Positions 34,740-46,474 of a stretch of 64,000 nt of DNA are shown in pieces. The position numbers were made by a program, and so were the translations under genes. Every line of letters starts with the position of its first letter. The first letter of the stretch is position 1. Under the pieces are notes generated by a model, which made no database searches, was not told where the DNA came from, and saw only the letters and a program-made list of their open reading frames with translations. The DNA comes from Adiantum capillus-veneris (Eukaryota > Streptophyta > Polypodiopsida > Polypodiales > Pteridaceae): NCBI GenBank assembly GCA_014529385.2, contig CM043958.1:150110793-150174792 (forward strand), given 5' to 3'.

Positions 34740-35357
34740 AATTGTCTTTTAACTGCCTCATATACACTCTGCAAGTGAGAGATGCATACAGGAAGAACCA
34801 AGTGTTCTTGCCAAGACGCCATCAGATAAGAAAATGACTAAGTTACAAGAGAGTGAAGATCACAAAAATAAGAGGATAACAAGTGCTGATAAAGAAGGGA
34901 TTGCCAATAGCTTATAAAGAAGAAATAGCGTATCGAAGAAGACACAAACACGATGATTTATTCAAGAAGATAGCTTATTAAGAAATATTTTCCATGACTC
35001 CAATATTATATTAGCAGATTTTTGGGGGATGAAGAACTGTAAGAGAGAAGCCAGGTTGAAAGCGTTAACAAGAAGTTAAGTCGCGAGACATATCCAAGAA
35101 GCTTCATCAATTACATAGTTTATTTGAGTTGAGGACAATTCTTTCTTTTTTGTTGGGGAGAGATGTTGCGTTCAATAGACTCAAAGACCTCTTGACCAGC
35201 AGTCATGTCCTCATCAACCCTGAATAATTCACTCCTTAGCTCTTCTTTACCCGAGGAAGTTCAACAAGAAATTCATGTAGACCCTATTTTAGACCTCTTC
35301 TACAAGAGATTCAAGCTCAGAACCCAACTGAACACTTACCTGACTATACCTTAGCAG
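34740..35357 (+). other. Degraded interior with an internal PPT-like block
   Basis: Bases 35134-35165 (GAGGACAATTCTTTC... then TTGTTGGGGAGAG) resemble the block just before the 3' LTR at 36911-36942, as if a second element end had been joined here. Confidence 0.35.
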
Positions 35358-36212
35358 ATGGTTTCTTTACTACCTAGAAAGCTTCAGCCCCTAGATATTC
35401 CTCAGATGAAGTGGGAATGTCTGAGTATGGACTTTGTCACTGGTCTTCCAAAGACAACTAGAAACTATGATTCTATTTTTGTCGTAGTAGATAAGCTCAC
35501 TAAGGTGGCTCATCTAATTCCAGTCAAGCAGACAGCCACCACCATCACCAATAGTCCAAGTATTTGTCAAAGAGGTAGTAAGATTACATGGAATCCCTGC
35601 AAGAATCATGAGTGATAGGGATGCCAAATTTACTTCTAAGTTTTGACAAGCCATGTTTCGATCTCTGGGTACCCAACTAAATCTTAGTTTAGCATATCAT
35701 CCGAAGACTGATGGTCAAACTGAGCGAGTGAATCAAATCATTGAAGATATTCTTCGAGCATACTGCAATAGCCCCAGCAATGGATCACGTTTCTTCCCCT
35801 AGTTGAGTTTGCTTATAACTCTTCTCACCATCGCAGCCTCGAAATGTCACCCTTTAAAGACCTGTATGGTCAGGAATGTTTAGTCCCTCTTCAATTAGCC
35901 GACCCAGCTCTTCATGATCCTGCCGCTAAGTCTATCATGGAAGAGATGGATCATCAACTTCTAGTCTTTAGAGACAACCTGAAGAGAGCTAGTGATAGGC
36001 AAAAGAGCTACGCTGATCTTCACCGCTTCTCTAGAAGCTTTAGCAAAGATGAACAAGTTTTCCTCATAGTCAAACCCAAACACAGCTCCTTAAAGCTAGG
36101 GAAATTCCGTAAACTTGCATTTAGTATTGTGGACCTTTTGGAATCAAGTCAATATCTCCTTTTTATCCAAACCCTTCATCATATTTTTGGTTGGTTCTTC
36201 AGAACAACTTAA
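35358..36212 (+). pseudogene. Integrase core and C-terminus of the nested retrotransposon
   Basis: The catalytic core is readable across frames. LQPLDIPQMKWECLSMDFVT holds the first Asp, MSDRDAKFTS the second, and [15 protein letters not shown] the Glu. YDSIFVVVDKLTKVAHLIPV lies between. A frameshift occurs near 35540, and an in-frame stop (TTTTGACAAGCC) near 35642. The C-terminal part at 35844-36212 begins MSPFKDLYGQECLVPL and continues with the usual Lys/Arg-rich KRASDRQKSYAD. Gypsy order is clear; it is dead. Confidence 0.85.
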
Positions 36213-36942
36213 AATTATTCTTCAAGATATCGATGGCACTTTTGATGTAATTTTTATGCGAATGTAATCAATCATCATATTTATGGAATTCAAGCATCTC
36301 TAGTCAATCAATTCTTTTGAGATTCAAATCGTCTATGGTGTTTTACAAGTCTAGTTGTCATGATACGTGAAATATCTGATTACCAAGTGAAAGGTGAGAC
36401 AGTAAGCTATAGACCAAAGAGAAATAAGGATGGAGGAAATAAATTGGGTACACAAGGGAAAAGAATTAATTGAAAGATCAGTATGAAATCGTTTAAATGT
36501 CAAGAACATGGTATCAATTGGATGATATCAATAGAGAAATGAGTCAACGCTCAAAACGGAAAAAGTTAAAGTTGAGGTAAGAATGGTAAGATTTTTACAA
36601 AGCATATTGAGGCTAGATAGAGAGCGAAGTGAAGAAATGATCTTCAGACCTCACAAGAGAAACACAATCCGGTCACACCAAAGGAAAAGTACCTAGTTGA
36701 GTAAGACCACATTCAGTAATTAAAGTAACCCGGAGTCATTAAGACTTCTTCATGATTAAAACTTTTAAGTTAGCGCTAAAAATGAAAGAAAAGTGTATTA
36801 TTCAAGGTCCATACCAGCTTCACTGTCCTTTAATCTGAATACCCTAAAGTTACTGACCATCTTCAATCATAAGTTGACCAAAGATTGAGTCTCTACTCTC
36901 TAAAGCATGTCCAGGACAACTCTTTCTTTTTGTTGGGAAGTT
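36213..36942 (+). other. 3' interior of the nested retrotransposon
   Basis: No ORF. It ends in a pyrimidine tract and TGTTGGGAAGTT directly before the 3' LTR; the purine part is short and eroded. No chromodomain was recognised. Confidence 0.4.
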
Positions 36943-39900
36943 TGTAAAGTACCTCCCTAAACCCTAGATTCATTCAGAACTTTTTCAGCCTAGAAAACGA
37001 TTTAGAAAAAGCAAGACCGACAAACAAGTCATGTGGACAACGAGACTTTACTCCACAATAAAAAGACAAGGATATTTTGGATAAGAAATTACGTCATCCC
37101 TATATTTTTTCAAAAACATTAAGATTATTTTTATACTTCTTCGTGAAGATCCCCGTGGGAACTGATCTAGATTGGGAATTGGGAGAAAAAGAGACTAACT
37201 TGATTGAAAGATAAAGTTAAGAGATAAAAACTAAGAAGAAAATTGGGGTCCAATAGGAATTAAGAAGAGAATTGGGGTCCAATAGCATTTGAGAAGAGAA
37301 TTTGGGGTCCAATAGAAATTGAGAAGAGAATTGGGGTCCAATAGGAATTGAAAAGAGAATTCCACCCACCATTTCCTATATAAACACCGCCTCTCCTCTG
37401 TCATTTTAGACACATATATTGTTAAGCTACTTGCATACTTGCCATGCTCAAAACTATGCTTAAGTAAATCAAGGTTTCCATTAAACCTTGCTCTTGCTCT
37501 CTCCCTCTCTTGAAGGCCAAACCCTTGAGGATTTTGTGAAGAAGCTCCTCTCCCCTTCCTCTTCACCATAAATCCATTCCTTCCCCCTTGAGCCTCACAT
37601 CTCTTCAAGAAGGACTTCAACCCCACTTCCCTCTTGTTTGGATGAGGTAATCTTCATTTCTAGTAGGATTAATTAATCCATGTGTTTTAATACTATGAAG
37701 GTTTATGTGCATCATTTTAGGTTTAAGCTTTAATGGTAACCTTGGAATTAGGGTTAAGTATTAATGGTAGCTATGCATCATAAAGTTAAACTTCGAAGGT
37801 AGATTTACTCTCGTAAGCTAAGCTTTAATGGTAACTTTGCACTTAGGTGTAAACTTTAGTGACTACCTTGTATTTTTAGGTTTTAAGCTTTAATGGAAAC
37901 CTTGCAATTAGGGTCAAGTGATAAGAGTATCTATGCATCATAAAGTTAAGCTTCAAAGGTAGATTTGCACTTGTAAGCTAAGCTTTAATGGTAACTTTGC
38001 ACTTAGATGTAAGCTTTAGTGATTACCTTGCAGTTTTAGGTTTTAAGCTTTAATGGAAACCTTGCAATTAGGGTTAAGTGATAAGAGTATCTACGCATCA
38101 TAAAGTTAAGCTTCAAAGGTATATTTGCACTCGTAAGCTAAGCTTTAATGGTAACTTTGCACTTAGATGTAAGCTTTAGTAATTACCTTGTATTTTTAGG
38201 TTCTAAGCTTTAATGGAAACCTTGCAATTAGGGTCAAGTGATAAGAGTATCTATGCACCATAAAGTTAACCTTCAAAGGTAGATTTGCTCTCGTAAGATA
38301 AACTTTAATGGTAACTTTGCACTTAGGTGTAAGCTTTAGTGACTGCCTTGCATTTTTAGGTTTAAGCTTCAATGGAAACCTCGCAATTAGGTTAAGTGCT
38401 AAGAGTATCTATACATCATTAAGTTAAGTTTCAAAGGTAGATTTGCACTCTTAAGCTAAGCATTAATGGTAACTTTGCACTTAAGTGTAATCTTTAGTGA
38501 TTACCTTGTATTTTAGGTGTAAGTTAATGGAAAGCCCGAAAACTCATAAATTATAGGATGATCTTCTAGCTTCCTAAAATGGAAAGCTAGGTACCATAAG
38601 AAAACAGTAGTTGTCTAAGCTCGATAGAAGTAGCTCAATTTTTTGTATTGAGTATTTCTAAACTTTTCAATTTCAAGTTTGTTTGCAAATACGGGATGGG
38701 GGAGATAGGGGATAACTTCGTGGAATTGATCTCCGTGTTCTTTGAACCAAAAACTCTACAAGCTTCCATGGAGATGCCGCATGGATGGCAAAGGATTGCA
38801 AAAACCTGGGAATCAACAAAACGGGGATTGAATTTCAAAAGTTGGCATTTCCAAATAGACATTAACCATCACATGCCTATGGTAAAAACTCGTTTGTATT
38901 TTCTAAATAAACTTGGCTGGTAGATAATTAATGAAAGTAGGAATTAAGGTTGATAAATGAATGAACCTGGAAATTACCAACTAGGAGTTTAAAAGGAATC
39001 TCGAGAGGTGATAGGGATAGCCCCAATTGCAAAACATAGATTTAACTAGGAGTTTTGAAGATTGTTTGGAAATGACCGGGAACCAAGATGGATCTTCTTG
39101 GGGTCAATTTGATTGAAAGGACGGCCCATTGAGAGGATTCTCTTGGGGAAGTTGTCGGAGATTGGTGCTTTTCTTCTAGGGCAGGGTAACCAGCAAGTTG
39201 TTATACCTAGGTCATTCATGCCCGAGGGATAAGGGATGAATGGGTTTTTTTAATTTTTGGCCGGTCGGGTGAAGTACCCGCGGTATCTTATTGGAAATCG
39301 GTCATAATCCGGGTATAGCCTGATGCCAATAGTTGGATGAGAAGGTTATACTCAGGGAGGATGATATGAATTTAATTAAGAAAATTTGTTCAATTTGGTT
39401 GCTTAAAAAGGAACTAGAAAGGCTAGGAATATAGGGGCTATCCTCTGCATCTATCACCGGATGGTGCTATACCTCTCGAAATAATATGCTTAGGAAGGAA
39501 TGATTAAATTACTTGATGAGCCTTTCCCAAACACTTAATTCTGGGAAATATTGTGAAGGTGATGCCATTTTGATGGCTTGTAACCGATTATCTTGGCCTG
39601 AATGGGGAGGTAAGATGAATTGGTTGAAACTAAATGTGTTGCATGATTAGTTAGGAAACTAGTTACAAGCTAATTATAGTAGATAAAGGAAAGGAAATGA
39701 ATTAAAAGTTTCTAAATAAAGATCTGGTGGGAACAACCAGATGAGTTTCCCTGAACGAGGGCATGCAACAGATTGCATGCTGCTTGTTGTTTGATGATGT
39801 CTGATAGACTACTGTCTTCCTGATTTTGTAGTAGTTAAGTACTACCTCGGGAAGAGATTTTCATGAAATGGTTCGGTGGGTGGACGGATCCAGAGGGTCA

Positions 39901-40291
39901 AATGGCCGGATGTTGATTTAAAAATTTTATGTTAAACGCTAGGACTGCGTAGGATAAAAATGGATAATCAGGTAACGAGCGAGACCAGGTAGGATTTCAA
40001 GATCCCTCTTCTTAGGAGAAAGTGATAATTGTCGTGCCTGCTTGTTGTCAAGAAAAAGGGGCTATCTCCATGAACCAAGGGAGAACAAGAAAGCAAGAGC
40101 AGATCCTCAAGTTAAAGATAAAGAGAATCAAGAGTAAGGACCACAATTTTGGGCGCGGAAAGCTATCAAGGATAGATTGATTATGAGAAGGGGATAGAAG
40201 GGATACCTGCAGATAGATCTGCGTCACTCCCTAGAATGCTCTGGAGGACTGAGGGAGGTGAGTAGGGTCGAGTCTGGGTATGGCCCTCACA
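36943..40291 (+). repeat. 3' LTR, 3349 bp
   Basis: It starts TGTAAAGTACC and ends GGCCCTCACA, followed by GTACA. Relative to copies 2 and 3 of the array it carries an 82-base deletion near 40198. Relative to the 5' LTR it lacks one minisatellite unit, a ~30-base repeat near 30145, and the 182-base end duplication. Confidence 0.9.
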
Positions 40292-42789
40292 GTACATGAG
40301 TCCAATAACATTTTCTATTTGCCTTCTTTTCCATTTCTTATTGTGCACTTTCCAAACCCACTCACATGGAAAATCAACATATAATAATGATCGTGCATCT
40401 TCATGCAATTCATTAGTTTTGAACCATTCTGTTAGAGTGGTTCTTTGACTTTTGTCTTCTCTTAGCACATCTTGGAAATTGTCTCCATCATTGAATACCA
40501 CATTATTTTGCAAAGGGACTTTTAATCTTTGTACAATTGGTTGACATGCCTCTGTCTTTGCCAACATGCCTCTCACGCAGATACATACCTTGTATTCAAG
40601 TACAAATTAATTTCATCCATGATACCCTCCAAATCTTGCAAGTGCATAATGGCTCTATCATGTCCCTTGTAGACATATTTATAGAGGTACTTGATAGCTA
40701 TAATTGTTGATCAAACTTCAACATTTATGTGGGCCTTATATTACAAGGACAAAAAGGGATTATAGGGGCATATCCACCCACAATCTAGTATGTTTCTCTG
40801 ACTGTTACAATACCATTTCCCTCACATCGCATATAAGAAGGATATCCATCCTCATCAACTCTAGTTGTAGGTGAGAATCATTAAGATAATGATGTTTTCA
40901 TCTTCCCTCCACCATGCAAGGAGCATTATATTGAATGCACCACATGTCCATGAATATTTGAGTGGCATACCACTTTATATAGATTAGGAAAAAATATTTT
41001 ATTGGGTAGCTCTCCACACACAAATCTATCGTAATGTGCCACATCAATAGGCTTGAAGCAGATTTGCAATATTAGAAGTATGTGAGCATGTGGAAGCCCT
41101 CTCTTTTGAAATTAAATTACATATACATATCCAAATAACACTCCAAAGAAGGGCCTCTTGATTAGCAATGCCATCAAGTCTTTAAATGTTGCATAAAAGA
41201 CACGTGTAGTCAAATCCAATTGATCTTGAGCAGTTTTCTCTGGTAGCAATGCAACGGTGATCTCATCTCACTTTGGATTGCAAAAAATCAAGTTTTCCCA
41301 TTTTTCTAACAATTTTTATTAAATCTTGATGAATTTGATGCATAAATCTTGGACCTTCAATGTAAGAAGAGGGCAAAAAAACTCTTCTTCCTGCATCTCT
41401 ACCAAATACATTTCTTGGAACATCATGAACATTAAGAATTTTAGTAAGACCTTGGTACACTTCAACACATAGTGTTGATTGATGATCATGTACCCATACT
41501 AATCTACACTCTTCAATACTACTATAAGCATCTACTATATATTTTTGTAGCAACCTTCCTTCACAAAGAAGACATTTGTTGCTATCTTCTCGCACTTGAA
41601 GTCTAAACGCATAAAACTCACGTTGAGTAATCATTTTGTCTTGTATCTCCTCCATAAAGAGTAATACATATATGACATCCATCTTCTCCATTTGGTAACA
41701 ATATAACATACATTAATGGCATATATGACCTAAGCAAATTTGAAATTCTCTTTACAACCCCACTATGTGTAAAGCTTTAAATATCTCGATGACCAATATC
41801 AAGGTCATCACCTTGACCAGGCATGATGAGTGTAAGAATCACTTGCAATTGGAGCAAAATACTTTCTAGAGGTGGTTGGAGTCTCAACAATTTCCATCCT
41901 TAAATTGATATGTGGTGTCACTCCTAGATGGTCTCTTATAGTTTCTACTCGTGCATATGGATTATATACATGCATCATCTATGGTAACTAATCCATTACT
42001 CAAGCATCTAATGAAAAACCTCCTTGTAGCCTATTATTCAATTCATTATCTGTATCATGCACGTATAATTGTGCATATCCTTGACAATGTTGTTGTGGTG
42101 CATTAGGGAATAGAGATCCAATGAGATGAAACATTAACCCATTGATCCAAAATGTATAAACACCCCCACCTCTAGTGACTTGCTCATTAGAGAGTTATTG
42201 TATGCTCGTATATTTCTTCTAAACGTCTTGTTGTGGTCATCATCACCACTCAAAAGAGCTTCCAAAATGTCTGGAGTGTTGTGCAAAGGAGGTAAGAGGA
42301 CTTTTACCTTTGAGCAACAAAACCTACCCACAAATCCCTCATAGGTACTTTCTACCTCACACTTCCATAGATATGCATTACAAAAACAACATTAAAAAAT
42401 CATGCTATCCATATGGTGTGGACTACAATCACCAAGAAGAAATGGAAAATTAAATGGATGATGATTTTCAAATGTGTGTGAATTTATATGGCGTATCCTA
42501 TTGTAGATGCATCACCCACCACAAAAGTAGTAGAGTCTGTAGTTTCTCTTTGGCTTGCATTCACATTGTTTATTTGACCATCAAAGTCCTTTGCATATGT
42601 TGCTCCCATTTGCTTTAAATTTTCACCGTCAAATGTCCTTAGATAGTTTTCTATATTTAATGCATTGCATCTCCTTTGGTTTTCCAAGTATGTCTTCTCT
42701 CGTGCATGGCTACAGCGTATTGAGCATGTTACACTCAATTTTTTTAACCGTTGAACTCGAGGACCAGTAAGAAACCTAGGAGGGGTCAT
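40292..42789 (-). pseudogene. Helitron Rep half, copy 1
   Basis: Minus-strand frames give the N-terminal half of a plant RepHel protein. An N-terminal segment lies at 42484-42789. At 42134-42331 is CCSKVKVLLPPL followed by RRNIRAYNNSL. The Helitron-like N domain at 41263-41709 has EGRLLQKYIVDAYSSIEECR and GRRVFLPSSYIEGPRFM. The HUH nuclease motif RGLPHAH lies at 41082-41102, and the two-tyrosine block YLYKYVYKGHD at about 40657-40692. After it comes LQNNVVFNDGDNF and DFPCEWVWK, up to the retrotransposon junction. HUH and Tyr residues cut and rejoin DNA in rolling-circle transposition. Stops and frameshifts between segments make it dead. Confidence 0.88.
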
Positions 42790-43063
42790 CCCGGATGTTG
42801 TAATTGTAACAGCAAACGTTTTAAGAAATAAGATGTAGTAAAATAAAAGGAAGTATTCTCTTTCTCTATCTATAATTATTCAAGTGCGGTTCTTATAAAA
42901 ACACCTTTTTTTTTTTGCCTTATAAGCTTCATATAATTTTGTAGCCATGTAAAACATACATCTAGTAAAGTGTATATATTCATATCTTTTATATCCCTCT
43001 TCTACCTTAGAAGTATACATGAAAGAGAAGATGCAAGTGAGAGTCCAAGTCCAATATTTAAAG
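42790..43063 (-). other. Sequence upstream of the Helitron Rep frame
   Basis: AT-rich with a T run near 42908. It may be the Helitron 5' leader; the expected 5' TC terminus was not found before the Athila-like LTR begins. It is repeated at 48973-49247 and 55163-55438. Confidence 0.35.
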
Positions 43064-44042
43064 TGTTAGCAGCGGCTAACACAAGCTACACCTAATATGC
43101 ATCAAGCCGGAGATATGCTATGATTGTGCATAATTTTTCCAACTCATCTTGGGCTCATTGGGAGTTCCAAAGTTGTATATGCTAGCTAGAGGGCTCAAAC
43201 TTAAACCCATAGTAGAAGGGATTGTGGTGAAAGCCTTTGAAAGGAAGTATTTATGCAAGGAGGATCCACTCTTGAGGATCCACTTTTGAGAGCTCTCTCT
43301 CTCTCTCTCTCTCGAGTACTTACTCTATGGATAGCCTAGCCTTGAGCTTAATGCCTATGCTTAAGAGGCTAGGACTAATCCATTGTAATTAGAGAGGTTT
43401 GATTAATCTAATTCCTATTTTACTCATTAGTCTTATCTTCTCTACATTTCATTATGTCATGAAGTAGTATTACACTCTCGTTATTCTAGATTTGAGAGAG
43501 TTATGTACTTCTTGCTTTGATCTTAACTCTCTTCTTCCATAAATAAGTTGATTACTTCTCCAATTCTCTTGATTAGTGTAGTGTGTGTGCACCCTTGGTC
43601 ATGTCATTAAAGTTTGTTCCTGATTGTGTGCTTAAGTGTGTGAAGGTTTAAGAGCCTTGAGCTCAATGCCACTTGTGTGTGATGTGATTAGAGTACCTTG
43701 GTTGGCATGTGGTGATTGGGAGAGCCAACTTCAAGGCAATTAGTGCGTGTTTTGATTGTGGATGCTTGTGTTGACTATGTTCTTGTGACTCCATAAGATT
43801 GGCAAGTTGGACTTCGGTGGACTTGATGTGTGTAGGAGTTGATTGATTAGTGATTAGAGTAGGTTTAGAGTTAGTCTTGCCATGGCTAATCTCTACTTGC
43901 ATTGGTGAGGTATTCTCTTGAATCCTCATTTTCTCTTCAGTCGTGATGCTCGTGCTTCCATGCACTAGCCGGGTTGCCGATTCACAGATTTGGTAATTCT
44001 GTGTAGGTTGCGATTAGGTCGTTGCTACAACCCCTCCCAACA
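43064..44042 (+). repeat. Athila/Tat-like LTR, array copy 1
   Basis: It runs TGTTAGCAGCGGCTAAC ... CCCTCCCAACA and is followed by a TGGTGCCGTTGTCGGGGA primer site. The first bases form a small hairpin (GTTAGC/GCTAAC). It is about 90% alike by eye to 61870-62880. A TC microsatellite near 43296-43313 differs in length among the array copies. Confidence 0.85.
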
Positions 44043-44044
44043 TT

Positions 44045-44062
44045 TGGTGCCGTTGTCGGGGA
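44045..44062 (+). other. Primer binding site, array copy 1
   Basis: TGGTGCCGTTGTCGGGGA resembles the TGGCGCCGTTGCCGGGGA site of Athila/Tat-type gypsy elements, usually credited to tRNA-Asp. Copies lie at 50235-50252 and 56430-56447. Confidence 0.75.
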
Positions 44063-45266
44063 TCAATAACCTAAGCTAGTGAGCATAGGATGCTTAGAAT
44101 AGAGTAATTTCATCACTAATTTCATTGGTTTTTGAGTGTGTGTAACTCAATTTTGGTTTGATTTGATGATGTTGTGGAAGTGATTGAAGCTAATTGTTGA
44201 GTTATGAATACCCCAAACCCCCAATTTCACTAATTTCATACTAACCCTTACTAATTTTGCTTCATTTCCATGCTAATTGTACTAATTTCATGCTAATTTT
44301 TACTAACTTTGCTAACCTAACCACTAACATTGAAGTGTAATGTATGTTAAATCCCTTTTTAAGAGGTGAAATCATCAGTCTAATCAAGTTAATTGTGATA
44401 ATTTATGCCTAATTTGATGATTTGAGTGTCTGATTTTTTGCCTACAATGGTCAATTTCGGAGCCGATTTGATTGTGCACGTGACTTGTATGTGCAATGAT
44501 TCCTCTTCAAGTGGAGCAAAGGAATAGCTTGGCTGTGATACGATGTAAGTGCACTCACTTGCTCATGTCCATTCTTGATTGATTAATGTGGTTCAATGTT
44601 GCTAATTATTTGCTAAAATTAGGTGTGTAACTCAATAGACCTACCCTTTTCACCTAATTTGATTCACTTTCAATGAAATTGATGGTCAAATTTTGACTAA
44701 TGAACCTTGTTGTCCAAGATAACGCTTAATTCTCATCAAGAATTCATGTGTGTGTATAAAAATCATTGTGTGTAATGCACCAAAGAGGGAAAAAACTGTC
44801 AGAAAATTCAAGTGTGTGTGCACCTAATCTTGAGTGTATGGATGCATATAAAGTGATGGAATTGATGATATATGAGTATGCAATCATGTAATTGATGTGT
44901 ACGCTAGGCTAGTTCAATCATTGGATAAGCCTAATTGCCAAAATTTTGGGCAAAAATTGATTGTGTCTGCCCATCCAAGACCACTTGATTTTCAATGATT
45001 GATGGTCAATTGGGGAACCTAAATTATTTTTCATTATGAAATGTGCATGGAAAGTGTGTGCAATCATTAGGTGTGACAAATGCATTGCCAATTGAGCCAA
45101 ATTTGATTTTTTGTGCTTAATTTTTTAGTGTGTGCATTGCTTGATTGGGTCAAAATAGTGTTATTTTTTTAGAAACTGAGCATGGATGCATTCATTTATG
45201 CTCGATCAAGTTTGAAATTTGGCCATTGCAATGAGGAATTGATGGATTTTTTGCATAAAATCTTGG
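44063..45266 (+). other. Retroelement leader, array copy 1
   Basis: No ORF. It carries repeated CTAATTTCAT-type words (44226-44330), also seen in the leader at 63820-64000, which shows kinship of the two elements. Confidence 0.6.
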
Positions 45267-46474
45267 TGCTTTTCTTCTAGGGCAGGGTAACCAGCAAGTT
45301 GTTATACCTAGGTCATTCATGCCCGAGGGATAAGGGATGAATGGGTTTTTTTTATTTTTGGCCGGTCGGGTGAAGTACCCGCGGTATCTTATTGGAAATC
45401 GGTCATAATCCGGGTATAGCCTGATGCCAATAGTTGGATGAGAAGGTTATACTCAGGGAGGATGATATGAATTTAATTAAGAAAATTTGTTCAATTTGGT
45501 TGCTTAAAAAGGAACTAGAAAGGCTAGGAATATAGGGGCTATCCTCTGCATCTATCACCGGATGGTGCTATACCTCTCGAAATAATATGCTTAGGAAGGA
45601 ATGACTAAATTACTTGATGAGCCTTTCCCAAACACTTAATTCTGGGAAATATTGTGAAGGTGATGCCATTTTGATGGCTTGTAACCGATTATCTTGGCCT
45701 GAATGGGGAGGTAAGATGAATTGGTTGAAACTAAATGTGTTGCATGATTAGTTAGGAAACTAGTTACAAGCTAATTATAGTAGATAAAGGAAAGGAAATG
45801 AATTAAAAGTTTCTAAATAAAGATCTGGTGGGAACAACCAGATGAGTTTCCCTGAACGAGGGCATGCAACAGATTGCATGCTGCTTGTTGTTTGATGATG
45901 TCTGATAGACTACTGTCTTCCTGATTTTGTAGTAGTTAAGTACTACCTCGGGAAGAGATTTTCATGAAATGGTTCGGTGGGTGGACGGATCCAGAGGGTC
46001 AAATGGCCGGATGTTGATTTAAAAATTTGATGTTAAACGCTAGGACTACGTAGGATAAAAATGGATAATCAGGTAACGAGCGAGACCAGGTAGGATTTCA
46101 AGATCCCTCTTCTTAGGAGAAAGTGATAATTGTCGTGCCTGCTTGTTGTCAAGAAAAAGGGGCTATCTCCATGAACCAAGGGAGAACAAGAAAGCAAGAG
46201 CAGATCCTCAAGTTAAAGATAAAGAGAATCAAGAGTAAGGACCACAATTTTGGGCGCGGAAAGCTATCAAGGATAGATTGATTATGAGAAGGGGATAGAA
46301 TCATTGAATGAAGGGATGTACCCCCTTGAGTTGGCATTCGAGATAGGCCGGAGTCCTGTCTGAATGTCGGTCCCAAGTGGGAGGGATACCTGCAGATAGA
46401 TCTGCGTCACTCCCTAGAATGGTCTGGAGGACTGAGGGAGGTGAGTAGGGTCGAGTCTGGGTATGGCCCTCACA

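Larger units (their letters stand above)
29555..40291 (+). mobile_element. LTR retrotransposon nested in the Helitron (Ty3/gypsy)
   Basis: LTRs at 29555-33351 and 36943-40291 both run TG...CA and are flanked by the 5-base duplication GTACA. A Met-tRNA-type PBS follows the left LTR. The plus-strand interior of ~3.6 kb keeps only an integrase fragment (35358-36212); gag, protease and RT are gone or unrecognisable. Very long LTRs with this PBS and a gypsy integrase suggest the Tekay/Del chromovirus group, which is an inference. It is inserted in the Helitron coding sequence: the Rep half reads ...ENVIGLMY up to the right flank, and the helicase half resumes beyond the left flank. Confidence 0.92.

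Noticed and set aside
42555-42770. 71-codon plus-strand ORF repeated at 48738 and 54928
   Set aside because: It is the antisense shadow of the Helitron N-terminal frame and repeats because the array repeats.
43663-43965. 100-codon minus-strand ORF repeated three times
   Set aside because: It lies inside the Athila-like LTR, shows no motif, and is opposite to the element's sense.
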